Positions 35,414 to 45,210 of a stretch of 64,000 nucleotides of DNA are shown here, in pieces (positions within the stretch are counted from its first letter, which is position 1; every line of letters starts with the position of its first letter). The notes beneath the pieces are model-generated. The model did not search any database. It was not told the DNA's origin and saw nothing but the letters and a program-made list of their open reading frames with translations. Source of the stretch: Labrenzia sp. DG1229 (GTDB lineage Bacteria; Pseudomonadota; Alphaproteobacteria; Rhizobiales; Stappiaceae); assembly GCF_000521215.1 (NCBI RefSeq), contig NZ_KI928919.1:70574-134573 (forward strand), given 5' to 3'. The position numbers were made by a program, and so were the translations under genes.

Positions 35414-36343
35414 TCACGTCAGAGCGCCGGCCGCAATCCACCAATTCCCAAACGAGGCTCGAAGCGTGCGTTCGACCTCCAGCGCTTCTTCCGCTGCACA
35501 AAGGCCGAAACAGGTTGCGCCGGAACCTGACATTCGTGCCAGTTTGATGTGATTGCTGCCTTCGAGGGCTGATAATGTGACGTCAATCTCGGGACAGAGG
35601 CTGATTGCCGGTTCCTGCAGGTCGTTGCGGCAGGTAGCCAGATAGCTGGCCAGATGATCCAGGCTTTCAAACATTTCGGGCATCAATGGCATCGCCGGAT
35701 TGTCGCGCCTTGTCATTGATCTGAAAATGTCGGGTGTTGAGACTTCAACCTTCGGATTGACCAGTACAATGCCGCATTTGGGAAGTTGCGGCCCAGGTCT
35801 AACGACATCACCGATGCCAGCCATGATTTGCGGTTTCTGGTTCAAGCAGACCGGAACATCGGCTCCAAGCGAAAGGGCAAGTTCGTGCAAAGCGTCTTCA
35901 GCGAGATATTGGCCGGTAATGTCTTCCAGCAGCCGCAGCATCGTCGCGGCATTGCTTGATCCGCCCCCAATCCCCGAAGCAACAGGCAGTCGCTTGGTGA
36001 GATCAATGCGGAGGTCGGGAGTCGGGATCCCGCTGGATTTCGCAAATGCCGCGACGGCCTTCACGATCAGATTTTCTTCCGCAGGACCGTGGAGATTTCT
36101 GGCAAACGGACCGTTGATGATGAGCTCAAGACTGTCGGCAGGCTCCGCGCACAGACGGTCGCCGATCTGCGGAAACACGACAAGAGAATCGAGTAGATGA
36201 TAGCCATCCGGACGTTGCCCGGTGACATGCAGCGTCAAGTTGACTTTCGCCCGTGCGAGTTCGACCCGGCGCTCCACCGATGTGTGTGTCACCTGCGTTG
36301 TCCGTTCAGCCGCCGTTCTGGTCACTTTCGGCTTTTGCGGCAT
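35414..36343 (-). CDS. ispE: 4-diphosphocytidyl-2-C-methyl-D-erythritol kinase
   Basis: Encodes 309 aa, standard for IspE. The N-terminal substrate motif is ARAKVNLTLHVTGQRPDGYH (catalytic Lys region), and the GHMP ATP-binding loop is PVASGIGGGSSNAA, with Asp in LGADVPVCL. The C-terminal GHMP motif is ARMSGSGATCFG. It phosphorylates CDP-ME in the MEP isoprenoid pathway, in the cytoplasm. The neighbouring polyprenyl synthase uses the same isoprenoid units. Its start overlaps the end of the TPR protein gene by 38 bp, so both are co-transcribed. The N-terminal 27 residues are longer than usual. Confidence 0.95.
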   Translation of the reverse strand: MPQKPKVTRTAAERTTQVTHTSVERRVELARAKVNLTLHVTGQRPDGYHLLDSLVVFPQIGDRLCAEPADSLELIINGPFARNLHGPAEENLIVKAVAAFAKSSGIPTPDLRIDLTKRLPVASGIGGGSSNAATMLRLLEDITGQYLAEDALHELALSLGADVPVCLNQKPQIMAGIGDVVRPGPQLPKCGIVLVNPKVEVSTPDIFRSMTRRDNPAMPLMPEMFESLDHLASYLATCRNDLQEPAISLCPEIDVTLSALEGSNHIKLARMSGSGATCFGLCAAEEALEVERTLRASFGNWWIAAGALT

Positions 36344-38093
36344 CAGTTCCGGGAACGTCGGTCATGCCGTTGGCAATTTTCTCGAGGATCTTGGGAAGGT
36401 CCTTGTCCGCAGGACCGAGATCGCGGGCATGGTTCCATTGGAACCGGGCCTCGTTTCGACGGCCGACCATCCAGTACGCATCACCAAGATGGTCGTTGAT
36501 GACGGGATCAGCCGGGCGGAGCTCGATGGCGCGCTCGAGTTCCTTGACGGCCTCCTCATATCGGCCGAGCCGGTAGTAGACCCAACCCAGGCTATCGACG
36601 ATATAACCGTCGGTCGGGCGCATCTCCACGGCAGTCCGGATCATGTCCAGCGCTTCGTCCAGCTTGAGGCCCTGGTCGACCAGGGAATATCCGAGATAGT
36701 TCAGGACGAGTGGCTGGTTGTCGTTGAGTTCAAGAGCCTTGCGAAAATCTGCTTCTGCCTGGTCCCAATCGCCGAGACGTTCACGGCTGATGCCGCGGAA
36801 GTAGAGCAGAAGCCAATGCTGGGCTTCAAACTCCGATATCGTGTCGATGCCCTGTGAGTAGACGACTTCGGCTTCGTCATAGATTTCGTGCGAGCGCAGA
36901 ATATTGCCAAGCGCAACGACGGCCTCCAGATCCGACGGATCAATCTTGATCAGGGCTTCCAGATGCTTCCTGGCTTCGTCGACTTGTTCCAGTGCGTTGT
37001 AGTTAAGACCGACCTGGATTTCCGCTTCGCGTTTCAGGACGCTATCGTCAGGTACCCGCATGAAGGCATCGATCGCGCGCGCGGGCTGGTCCATGCGCTC
37101 AAAAACGCTTCCCAGTGCTATTGCGGCAAACTCTGCATTCGGATCAAGATGCAATGCGAGTTGAAGATAGGACGTCGACAGCTCTTCTCCGCCATCGCGG
37201 CCGATAACCGCGCCCAATCCGTAAAGGATTTCGGCCATACCCTGGGCCGGGTCCGATACCATGGGTGGAATAATTTCACCGCTTTCCAGCACTTTTCTGG
37301 TCTGGGCGATTTTCGGATGACCCCTGAATTGCTGGTCGTAGAGATCGAGTGCGGCGATGGCCTCTTTCTGGCGGCCATTGGCGGCCAAGATGCGTGCGTA
37401 GGCGTCCACGACGCGGATCGCGGCCTGATCAAGTGCATAGGCTCCCTCGATGGTTGCCAGCGCCTCCTGATTTCTGCCGGCTGCAAACTGCAGATGGGCC
37501 TTGTGGGTCGCCTTGAAGACACCAAACCAGTCCGGGCCTCTCAGATCATCGATGATGGCCAGGGCTTCGTCGACTTTTCCGCTGCCATACAGAGACCAGG
37601 CCCTGGAAATCCCGATCGAAAGCTGTGCGAGTGGACCATTCCTGCCTTTTTCGAGCGCCTGATTCGCTTCGATGTAACTGCCGTCTGCAACGCGCTGACC
37701 ACCGAGAGCAAGCTGGGCGAGAAAGTTTTCAAGGCCCGCCTTTTCAAGCTCGGCGGCATAGTGCACGGCCTGTTCGACGTCACCATTGGCCAGCTTCAGC
37801 AGAAATGTTCGTTCCAGAAGCATCGTATTTGTCGGGTCGGCTGCGAGTGTTTCCTCGTAAAAAGCAGCGGCATGCCCGTAGTCTTTCTGGAAGCCGGCGA
37901 GCCGGCCTGAAAGATAACTGCCCGAAAGCGTATACGGCAAATTGGAGGGGGTTCCGAATGACTGCGTCTTCGCGTCGGTTTCAGCACCGGCGGCGAGAGG
38001 CGTCAGGGCGATGGCGCTTGCCAGCGCGAGGACCTTAAACCTGAATATATTGCGGTCCTTCAGGGAAACGGCGCCAGCCAATTTTGTCATCAT
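36306..38093 (-). CDS. Exported TPR-repeat protein
   Basis: Encodes 595 aa from the ATG at 38093 (a second ATG follows directly). This start gives a basic stretch and a signal peptide (FKVLALASAIALTPLAAGAETD); the frame stays open far upstream, antisense to ppdK, which is not real. The mature protein consists of about 12-14 TPR units, for example KDYGHAAAFYEETLAADPTNT and GRYEEAVKELERAIELRPADP, and a Lys/Asp-rich tail. It should be periplasmic and act as a protein-interaction scaffold. It is co-transcribed with ispE and divergent from ppdK. Client unknown. Confidence 0.9.
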   Translation of the reverse strand: MMTKLAGAVSLKDRNIFRFKVLALASAIALTPLAAGAETDAKTQSFGTPSNLPYTLSGSYLSGRLAGFQKDYGHAAAFYEETLAADPTNTMLLERTFLLKLANGDVEQAVHYAAELEKAGLENFLAQLALGGQRVADGSYIEANQALEKGRNGPLAQLSIGISRAWSLYGSGKVDEALAIIDDLRGPDWFGVFKATHKAHLQFAAGRNQEALATIEGAYALDQAAIRVVDAYARILAANGRQKEAIAALDLYDQQFRGHPKIAQTRKVLESGEIIPPMVSDPAQGMAEILYGLGAVIGRDGGEELSTSYLQLALHLDPNAEFAAIALGSVFERMDQPARAIDAFMRVPDDSVLKREAEIQVGLNYNALEQVDEARKHLEALIKIDPSDLEAVVALGNILRSHEIYDEAEVVYSQGIDTISEFEAQHWLLLYFRGISRERLGDWDQAEADFRKALELNDNQPLVLNYLGYSLVDQGLKLDEALDMIRTAVEMRPTDGYIVDSLGWVYYRLGRYEEAVKELERAIELRPADPVINDHLGDAYWMVGRRNEARFQWNHARDLGPADKDLPKILEKIANGMTDVPGTDAAKAESDQNGG

Positions 38094-38369
38094 TCCTCGC
38101 ACTTTTCGATCGATGGGCAGATTGGATTGTTGCTTATTACTCTTGAGAATGGCGTCTTTAAGGCTCTGCGGCAAGGCGACCCCGGAAACTTTCTGAGGGT
38201 TTAAATCCATTTGATTCTGCCCATCGTGGAAAATCTTGCGAGTTAAATCGAAACAAATCGGCAATCCGCCAAAAAGGGCTTGAAGACATTTCTTTGCCGT
38301 AGCAGTTATGTGCGGTGCAAAAATTGGCGGAACCGGAGCGTCTCCGGTGCCTTGCGAGGAGAATTTCAA

Positions 38370-41042
38370 ATGGCCAAATGGGTCTACAGTTTCGGCAATG
38401 GTGTGGCAGAGGGTGCAGCGGAGATGCGCAACCTTCTCGGCGGGAAGGGCGCCAACCTTGCTGAAATGAGCAGCCTGGGCCTGCCGGTGCCTCCCGGTTT
38501 CACAATTACGACAGAAGTCTGCACCTGGTATTACGAACACGGGAAGACGTATCCGGAAGCTCTCCGCGCGCAGGTCGTCGAAGCGCTTGAAAAGATCGGT
38601 TCGAACACAGGACGCAAATTTGGCGATCCTGAGCGTCCGCTTCTTGTTTCCGTGCGGTCGGGAGCAAGGGTCTCGATGCCGGGCATGATGGACACGGTCC
38701 TCAATCTCGGGCTGAACGACCGGACTGTCGAGGCGATAGCCAGAGAAGCCGGCGATCGCAGGTTTGCCTATGACAGCTACCGCCGTTTCATTCAGATGTA
38801 TTCGGATGTGGTTCTGGGGCTCGACCATCACGAGTTCGAGGAGATCCTCGAGGAATACAAGGAACGCAACGAACTTGCGCTTGACACCGAGATCGATGCC
38901 GACGCCTGGCTGGGGATCATTGAAAAGTTCAAGGCGCTGGTCGAAGAAGAACTGGAAAAGCCGTTTCCGCAGGATCCGCAGGAGCAGCTATGGGGCGCGA
39001 TCGGCGCTGTCTTCAGTTCCTGGATGGTGCCGCGAGCCGTTACCTACAGGCGCCTTCACGACATTCCGGGCAATTGGGGCACGGCGGTCAACGTTCAGGC
39101 CATGGTGTTCGGCAACATGGGTGAAAGTTCGGCGACGGGCGTAGCATTCACGCGCAATCCGTCAACGGGTGAAAACGCGCTTTACGGCGAATTCCTGGTC
39201 AATGCGCAAGGTGAAGATGTGGTTGCCGGTATCCGCACACCGCAGGACATCACCGAAAAGGCGCGCATCGAGGCGGGGTCCTCCAGTCCTTCGCTCGAAG
39301 CGCTGATGCCGGCGGCCTTCGCGGAATTTAGGACCTACTGCACAAAGCTCGAAGCACACTACAAGGACATGCAGGATCTGGAGTTCACCATCGAAAAGGG
39401 TAAGCTCTGGATGCTGCAGACACGTGCGGGAAAGCGCACGGCCAAGGCAGCGCTCAGGATTGCCGTGGATCTGGTGGAAGAAGGTGTTCTGGGTGAAGAA
39501 GAGGCAATAGGTCGGGTTGAACCCGGTGCACTTGACCAGCTTTTGCACCCGACGATCGATCCCGATGCCGAGCGTGACGTGATTACGACCGGACTGCCGG
39601 CGTCTCCCGGTGCAGCTTCCGGTGCGATCGTGTTTACGTCCGATGAAGCGGAAAAAGCAAAGGCGGAAGGGCGCAAGACGATCCTTGTCAGGGTCGAAAC
39701 CAGTCCGGAAGACATTCACGGCATGCATGCGGCCGAAGGCATCCTGACAAGCCGAGGCGGCATGACCAGTCATGCTGCGGTGGTTGCGCGCGGAATGGGG
39801 AAACCCTGCGTGGCAGGTGCGGGGATGCTACGGGTCGACTACCGCAATGGTGTGATTAACGCTGCCGGACGGCAGTTGAAGGAAGGCGACGTGATAACCG
39901 TAGACGGGGCGACCGGTCAGGTCCTGTCCGGTGAAGTGAGCATGCTGCAACCGACACTGTCGGGTGATTTCGGCACGTTGATGGGATGGGCGGACAATGT
40001 CCGGCGTATGAAAGTCAGAACCAACGCCGAGACCCCGCAGGATGCCAAGGTTGCGCGTGAATTCGGCGCCGAGGGGATCGGGCTCTGCCGCACGGAACAC
40101 ATGTTTTTCGAAGGCGAGCGGATAATTGCAGTCCGTGAGATGATCCTTGCCGATTCAGAGGAAGGCCGAAGGGCAGCGCTTGCGAAACTACTGCCGATGC
40201 AGCGCCAGGATTTCACGGACCTCTTTGAAATCATGCATGGTCTGCCAGTCACCATCCGCTTGCTGGATCCACCTTTGCACGAGTTCCTGCCGAAATCGGA
40301 AGAAGAACTCGGCGACGTCGCCAATGCGATGGGCGCCGATCCGGAACGGCTGCGTGACAGGGCGCTAGCGCTTGAGGAATTCAATCCGATGCTTGGACAT
40401 CGCGGCTGCCGTCTCCTGGTTTCCTATCCGGAAATTGCGGAAATGCAGGCCCGGGCCATCTTCGAAGCCGCGGTCGAGGCCGCCAGGACAACCGGGGCGC
40501 CTGTTGTTCCGGAAATCATGGTACCGCTGGTTGGTCTCAAGGGAGAGCTTGATCATGTCCGCAAAAGCATCGAGGCAATGGCAAAGGCGGTCGCCGAGGA
40601 AACCGGCAGGGAGCTCACCTATCAGATCGGCACGATGGTCGAACTGCCGCGTGCCGCGCTCAAAGCCGCTGAAATTGCTGAATCAGCGGAATTCTTCTCC
40701 TTTGGCACGAATGATCTGACCCAAACCACATTTGGTATTTCGCGCGATGATGCCGCCTCGTTTCTGGGTACCTATCAAACCCGCGGCATCCTGGAGCAGG
40801 ACCCGTTCGTGTCGCTTGACCCGGATGGGGTCGGTGAGTTGATCAAGATCGGTGTGGAGCGTGGGCGCTCGACGCGCGCGGATATCAAACTCGGCATCTG
40901 CGGAGAACACGGCGGGGATCCGGCGTCGATTTCATTCTGCGAGAGTGTCGGACTGGATTACGTGTCCTGTTCACCCTTCCGGGTTCCGATCGCACGTCTG
41001 GCGGCGGCCCAGTCAGCCTTGAAACACGGGCGGGACGGCTGA
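38370..41042 (+). CDS. ppdK: Pyruvate, phosphate dikinase
   Basis: Encodes 890 aa from the ATG at 38370, with GAGGAG upstream; an earlier ATG at 38280 was rejected. Domains in order are the ATP-grasp part (LLGGKGANLAEMSSLGLPVP; GMMDTVLNLGLND), the phosphohistidine domain with catalytic His in GGMTSHAAVVARGMGKPCV, and the PEP/pyruvate barrel with LLDPPLHEFLP and the catalytic-cysteine loop LGICGEHGGDPASI. It interconverts ATP + Pi + pyruvate and AMP + PPi + PEP in the cytoplasm and takes part in gluconeogenesis. Complete, normal length. The meaB gene follows on the same strand. Confidence 0.96.
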   Translation: MAKWVYSFGNGVAEGAAEMRNLLGGKGANLAEMSSLGLPVPPGFTITTEVCTWYYEHGKTYPEALRAQVVEALEKIGSNTGRKFGDPERPLLVSVRSGARVSMPGMMDTVLNLGLNDRTVEAIAREAGDRRFAYDSYRRFIQMYSDVVLGLDHHEFEEILEEYKERNELALDTEIDADAWLGIIEKFKALVEEELEKPFPQDPQEQLWGAIGAVFSSWMVPRAVTYRRLHDIPGNWGTAVNVQAMVFGNMGESSATGVAFTRNPSTGENALYGEFLVNAQGEDVVAGIRTPQDITEKARIEAGSSSPSLEALMPAAFAEFRTYCTKLEAHYKDMQDLEFTIEKGKLWMLQTRAGKRTAKAALRIAVDLVEEGVLGEEEAIGRVEPGALDQLLHPTIDPDAERDVITTGLPASPGAASGAIVFTSDEAEKAKAEGRKTILVRVETSPEDIHGMHAAEGILTSRGGMTSHAAVVARGMGKPCVAGAGMLRVDYRNGVINAAGRQLKEGDVITVDGATGQVLSGEVSMLQPTLSGDFGTLMGWADNVRRMKVRTNAETPQDAKVAREFGAEGIGLCRTEHMFFEGERIIAVREMILADSEEGRRAALAKLLPMQRQDFTDLFEIMHGLPVTIRLLDPPLHEFLPKSEEELGDVANAMGADPERLRDRALALEEFNPMLGHRGCRLLVSYPEIAEMQARAIFEAAVEAARTTGAPVVPEIMVPLVGLKGELDHVRKSIEAMAKAVAEETGRELTYQIGTMVELPRAALKAAEIAESAEFFSFGTNDLTQTTFGISRDDAASFLGTYQTRGILEQDPFVSLDPDGVGELIKIGVERGRSTRADIKLGICGEHGGDPASISFCESVGLDYVSCSPFRVPIARLAAAQSALKHGRDG

Positions 41043-41079
41043 TTATCTTGCACAGCACCGAAATCTCGGCCGAGGGAAC

Positions 41080-42030
41080 ATGGTGAGTGGGTTTCCGACG
41101 CTTGAGGAATTGGGCACGGGCGGGAAACGTCTCCTGTCCCGGGTCCTCACCCGGCTGGAAACACATGCCCGGAATGCGGAGACTGCCGAGTTTCTAGACG
41201 AGATCTGCACTGCAAGGGGCGGTTGCGTTCTCGGACTGACGGGACCCCCTGGTGTCGGCAAGTCGAGCCTGACCGATGCGCTTATCAGGACCTATCGGGC
41301 CGAGCAAAAACGGGTGGCGGTTCTTGCTGTCGATCCATCCTCGTCGGTTACCGGCGGGGCGCTCCTGGGGGATCGTACGCGTCTCAAGACAGATCCCTCC
41401 GATGAGGCGGTGTTTGTCCGTTCAATGGCTGCGCGAAACCGCCTGGGGGGGCTTTCAGATCACTCCGTGGCCGCTATCGCCGTTCTCAGGGCGGTCTGTG
41501 ATCAGGTGATTGTCGAAACGGTCGGTATCGGTCAGTCGGAAGGCGACCTGAGGCAAGTGGCGGACACGGTTGTGCTGTGCATCCAGCCCGGATCCGGGGA
41601 CAGCCTGCAATTCATGAAGGCTGGAATAATGGAATTGCCCGATGTGGTGGCCGTTACAAAGGCTGATATGGGTGCTCTTGCGCGGCGGGCGGCCTCTGAC
41701 GTTTCCGGCGCCCTGTCGCTGGGGGCGGCACCCCGGTCATCCTGGAATGTACCCGTTGTCGAGGTTTCATCGCAGACGGACAGTGGCGTGGCAGACCTTG
41801 TGGCAAGCGCGGCCGCGCATTTCGACACTCTCGTTAAGAAGGGCCTCAGCGAAACCCGTCAAAAGCAGCATGTGTCCTGGTTCATGGACATGGTGCGCAC
41901 CGAATTCGGGTTGGCCGGACTGGATATGGCAGAACGCAATGCCGAAGAGGACTGGTTTTTGCTCGCCAGGCGCCGGCCTTTTTCGGGCTTCCATTCCTTT
42001 GCTTCCCTGATCCGGCAACGCCTTATCTGA
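41080..42030 (+). CDS. meaB: MeaB/ArgK G-protein chaperone of methylmalonyl-CoA mutase
   Basis: Encodes 316 aa, with GAGGGAAC before the ATG. P-loop GTPase motifs: Walker A in GLTGPPGVGKSSLTDALI, the VDPSSSVTGGALLGDRTR segment, DxxG replaced by the family form VETVGIGQSE, and the NKxD-like TKAD in VVAVTKADMG. MeaB guards and reloads adenosylcobalamin-dependent methylmalonyl-CoA mutase in propionate metabolism. The mutase gene is not in the window. It ends 12 bp from the convergent GGDEF-EAL gene. Confidence 0.95.
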   Translation: MVSGFPTLEELGTGGKRLLSRVLTRLETHARNAETAEFLDEICTARGGCVLGLTGPPGVGKSSLTDALIRTYRAEQKRVAVLAVDPSSSVTGGALLGDRTRLKTDPSDEAVFVRSMAARNRLGGLSDHSVAAIAVLRAVCDQVIVETVGIGQSEGDLRQVADTVVLCIQPGSGDSLQFMKAGIMELPDVVAVTKADMGALARRAASDVSGALSLGAAPRSSWNVPVVEVSSQTDSGVADLVASAAAHFDTLVKKGLSETRQKQHVSWFMDMVRTEFGLAGLDMAERNAEEDWFLLARRRPFSGFHSFASLIRQRLI

Positions 42031-42042
42031 GATGCATTCAAA

Positions 42043-44322
42043 TCAGCCTTTGGCGCTTTGAGGCTGAAGTTCGAACCCGTCAGGCAACTCACCTGCGGTA
42101 ATGGCTTGAAAGTTCTCCAGGAACTGGCTCAGCGCAGTGCTGGTGAGCGGCCTTGAGATGAAATAGCCCTGCATGCGATGACAGTCGTGCGCCTGAAGGA
42201 AGCGGATCTGGTCGATGGTTTCGATGCCTTCCGCAACAATCGTCATGCCGAGCGCCTTGCCGAGCTGGATAATGGAAACCAGGATGGCTTCCGCTTCCGG
42301 ATTGCCATTCATGTCAGAGACAAAGTCCCGGTCGATCTTCAGCGTATCGAACGGGAAGCGGCGCAGATAGCTCAGGCTCGAGTAACCCGAACCAAAGTCG
42401 TCCAGCGCGACTTTGACACCAAGGCCTTTCAGCCTCCTCAGGGCGTTCAAAACCGTGTCATCCCGTCCGGCAAAGACGCTTTCGGTAACTTCGATTTCCA
42501 GCCGTTCCGGCGGCAGATTGTTTGCCGCCAGAATGGCCATGACCTTTTCGACAAACCGCGGATGCTTGAACTGGTTGGGCGACACGTTGACAGAGACGAC
42601 GACACCCGGCCAATCGTGCGCTCGCGCGCAGGCCTTGTTCAGAACCCAGATGCCGAGGTCGTTTATCAGTCCGGTTTCCTCGGCCACCGGAATGAATTGG
42701 GACGGGGGCACCACCGTGCCGTCGTCCTTGGTCCATCTGGCAAGAGCTTCGACAGAGACGATTTTCTTTGCGTCGGTGTCCGACAGGGGCTGATAGGCCA
42801 GATCCAGTTCATCGTTTCGCAGAGCCAGCCTGAGTTCCCGGGACATCTTGTCCTTCGACTGAACATGCTGCTCCATCGTCGGTTCGAAGAACGAACGCCT
42901 GTTGCGGCCGTTGGCCTTGGCGTCATAGAGCGCAATATCGGCCTTACGCAGCAATTCGTCCGGATTCTTGCCGTCCTTGGGGCCAATAGCTGCGCCCATG
43001 GACAGGCTTGCAAACAGTTCGCGCCTGCCGATCATGACAGGGCGCGATATCTCGTCCTGCACCTGATCGAGGATGTATTCCAGCCATTCGTCATTGTCGC
43101 AGTCGCTGATCACCATCGCGAATTCGTCACCGCTGATACGGGCAACGATACCGTTGTCCGGAAGCACGTGTTTCAGACGATTGGCCACGGCAACAATGAC
43201 CTTGTCTCCGGCAGAGTGTCCAAGCGTATCATTGATGTCCTTAAAGTGATCCAGATCCATGTAAACGACAGCTGTGCTGGTGCCCTTTTGCGCGCTTACT
43301 TCCAGGACCCTGGTGAGCATTGCCTGAAAACTTGATCTGTTCGGAAGGCCGGAAAGGGCATCATGCTGTGCAGAGTGGACCGCCTTGGCTTCGCTTCTTG
43401 CAAGTCGCCTGGTCATTTGCCGCGTAAAGACCGTCACGGCGATGACGACGGCCGCGATAATCATTGCGGCGACCGCCAGAAAGGGATTGATCCGCTGAAG
43501 CATCTGTGTGCCCGGCTGGCTGGCCTGCCAGGCAATGACACCGATGTTGTTCCCCCTTGGGGATTTGAGCTGATAGGCTCCAACCCCATCCCGTTCAACC
43601 TGATCCGGCGCCAGAACAAATCCCGCAAGACGCGACATGCTGGAGATATTGTTCAGTTTCTGGCCGCGCAAGGGTATCAGGCTGACGAGCACTGCCGGAG
43701 GTTTGCGTGAGGCGAAAACCGACTGGATTTGCGGGACGACAGCTGCTGCAGTAAAAAGGTGAGGCTCTCCGTAGAGCGAAACCTTGCCTGTTTCCGCTAT
43801 GGACAGATGCGTTTCACCCCCCTTTGGCATGAAGCTGAACAGACCGGATGGTGTCTTCTGGAATGAGTTTATGTATTGGGCGCGAACTTTCGCGATCGCA
43901 GGCTGCAACTCGTCAACAAGTGCCGGGTTCAACCACTCGGTGTTATCATCATGTGCAAAGACGGAAGCGACTTCAAAGTCGGAACCGAAGAGAACAGACC
44001 GGTTGAAACCATGGTTCCGGGACAGCCAGTTCATCATGTTGTTGCGGATCCAGACCCGGTTGGCTTCCGGATCGTCCACAGCGCGAAAAGCTTCATCCCA
44101 GATAACAACGCCGGTTTGCTGCTTTGCAATGTAGTTTCTGGTGAGTTGCAACGCGCCAGCAACGAGCTTGTGCTGGGAGTCTTCAGCAGTTTCATCGGAC
44201 AAATGCGCAGACCAGTTCAATAGTGCGAAAATACCGAGGACAGATGTCAACACGACAATCAGCATCGGAAAAATGATCGCACTGGCGATTTGACCGCCTG
44301 AGTTTTTGATCGATCTGTTCAT
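42043..44322 (-). CDS. Membrane GGDEF-EAL protein with periplasmic CHASE4-type sensor
   Basis: Encodes 759 aa. One N-terminal helix (about 12-38), a periplasmic domain of CHASE4 type (AFRAVDDPEANRVWIRNNMMNW) and a second helix (about 280-300) precede a GGDEF domain with active-site RISGDEF near residue 394 (the first Gly is Ser, a variant compatible with activity). The EAL domain is intact: EALARW near 524, SVNVSPNQF, LEIEVTESV, VALDDFGSGYSSL, LKIDRDFV and AEGIET. It should both make and break c-di-GMP at the inner membrane in response to a periplasmic cue. It lies a few kb from the adhesin locus, which in related systems is controlled by c-di-GMP. Confidence 0.92.
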   Translation of the reverse strand: MNRSIKNSGGQIASAIIFPMLIVVLTSVLGIFALLNWSAHLSDETAEDSQHKLVAGALQLTRNYIAKQQTGVVIWDEAFRAVDDPEANRVWIRNNMMNWLSRNHGFNRSVLFGSDFEVASVFAHDDNTEWLNPALVDELQPAIAKVRAQYINSFQKTPSGLFSFMPKGGETHLSIAETGKVSLYGEPHLFTAAAVVPQIQSVFASRKPPAVLVSLIPLRGQKLNNISSMSRLAGFVLAPDQVERDGVGAYQLKSPRGNNIGVIAWQASQPGTQMLQRINPFLAVAAMIIAAVVIAVTVFTRQMTRRLARSEAKAVHSAQHDALSGLPNRSSFQAMLTRVLEVSAQKGTSTAVVYMDLDHFKDINDTLGHSAGDKVIVAVANRLKHVLPDNGIVARISGDEFAMVISDCDNDEWLEYILDQVQDEISRPVMIGRRELFASLSMGAAIGPKDGKNPDELLRKADIALYDAKANGRNRRSFFEPTMEQHVQSKDKMSRELRLALRNDELDLAYQPLSDTDAKKIVSVEALARWTKDDGTVVPPSQFIPVAEETGLINDLGIWVLNKACARAHDWPGVVVSVNVSPNQFKHPRFVEKVMAILAANNLPPERLEIEVTESVFAGRDDTVLNALRRLKGLGVKVALDDFGSGYSSLSYLRRFPFDTLKIDRDFVSDMNGNPEAEAILVSIIQLGKALGMTIVAEGIETIDQIRFLQAHDCHRMQGYFISRPLTSTALSQFLENFQAITAGELPDGFELQPQSAKG

Positions 44323-44493
44323 GTAAAAGCCCAGTTCATGCGGGCGAGTATTGTCGATGCGAGTTAATGAATGCTTCCAGTATCTTAGTAAAATAATGGG
44401 AAAATTGAATCTATCTGGTTCTCCTTGGCCGTGACCAAGGAAACGGGCCGGATTTTGTATAAGAGTTTCCGGAAAAAAAGTGAGTTTTTGGTT

Positions 44494-45207
44494 TCAAATC
44501 AGTTGAAGACCGCGCAGACTGACGTTGCTTCTAAGGCCGATAATCACATGATCATGAACTTCTATTCCCAGCGGGGCCGCGACGTCGATGATTTTTTTGG
44601 TCATCTGAATATCCGCCCGCGAGGGTGTCGGATCGCCCGAAGGATGGTTGTGCACGAGGATCAGAGCCGTTGCTGAATGTTCAAGCGCCCTTCGTATCAC
44701 TTCGCGCGGATAGACCGGTGTGTGATCCACAGTGCCGGTTTGCTGGATCTCGTCCGCGATAAGACCGTTTTTCCGGTCCAGAAACAGAATGCGAAACTGC
44801 TCCACGGTGCACAGTTCCATCGATGCCTGCAGATAATTGATGACCTTTGACCAGGAATCGAGCAGCTGCCGCTCATTCAACTCGGCACGGTGGTAGCGCG
44901 CGATGGCAGCGTGAACGGCCTTCAAGGCGTCGACACTGACATCCGACAGGCCGTCAATTTCCTTCAAGCGCGCGCGCGGGGCTGCCAATGCGGCCGAAAA
45001 GGAACCGAAGCGGTGGAGCAGGGCTTTTGCGATCGGTTTCGTGTCGCGGCGGGGAAGGGCGGAAAACAACAGAAATTCCAGCAGTTCGTAGTCGGCCAGA
45101 CTCTCCTCACCGGACTTGCGAAACCTATCCCTAAGTCGTTGGCGATGCCCCTTGTTGTCCGCGGCGGCAGACACTTTTTCCGCAGGGGGCGAGTCCGGGT
45201 CCTTCAT
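44494..45207 (-). CDS. radC: RadC/JAB-domain DNA repair-related protein
   Basis: Encodes 237 aa. An N-terminal helix-hairpin-helix-like region ([21 protein letters not shown]) is followed by a RadC JAB/MPN domain (PF04002) with the zinc motif [14 protein letters not shown] and the upstream glutamate. The true role of RadC proteins is unresolved; a metal-dependent hydrolase or recombination role has been proposed. The gene starts 3 bp after the map stop, so the two are co-transcribed, as in many alphaproteobacteria. Confidence 0.93.
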   Translation of the reverse strand: MKDPDSPPAEKVSAAADNKGHRQRLRDRFRKSGEESLADYELLEFLLFSALPRRDTKPIAKALLHRFGSFSAALAAPRARLKEIDGLSDVSVDALKAVHAAIARYHRAELNERQLLDSWSKVINYLQASMELCTVEQFRILFLDRKNGLIADEIQQTGTVDHTPVYPREVIRRALEHSATALILVHNHPSGDPTPSRADIQMTKKIIDVAAPLGIEVHDHVIIGLRSNVSLRGLQLI

Positions 45208-45210
45208 CTG

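Noticed and set aside
38094..38831. N-terminal extension of the TPR protein by about 246 residues
   Set aside because: It runs antisense through the ppdK start, has no family resemblance, and the signal peptide at 38093 gives a much better start.
43120..43140. GGDEF reads SGDEF, possible inactive cyclase
   Set aside because: A Ser at the first position is compatible with activity in characterised cyclases, so loss of function cannot be claimed.
42178..43335. 385-aa plus-strand reading frame over the GGDEF-EAL gene
   Set aside because: Antisense shadow of strongly conserved GGDEF and EAL motifs on the other strand.
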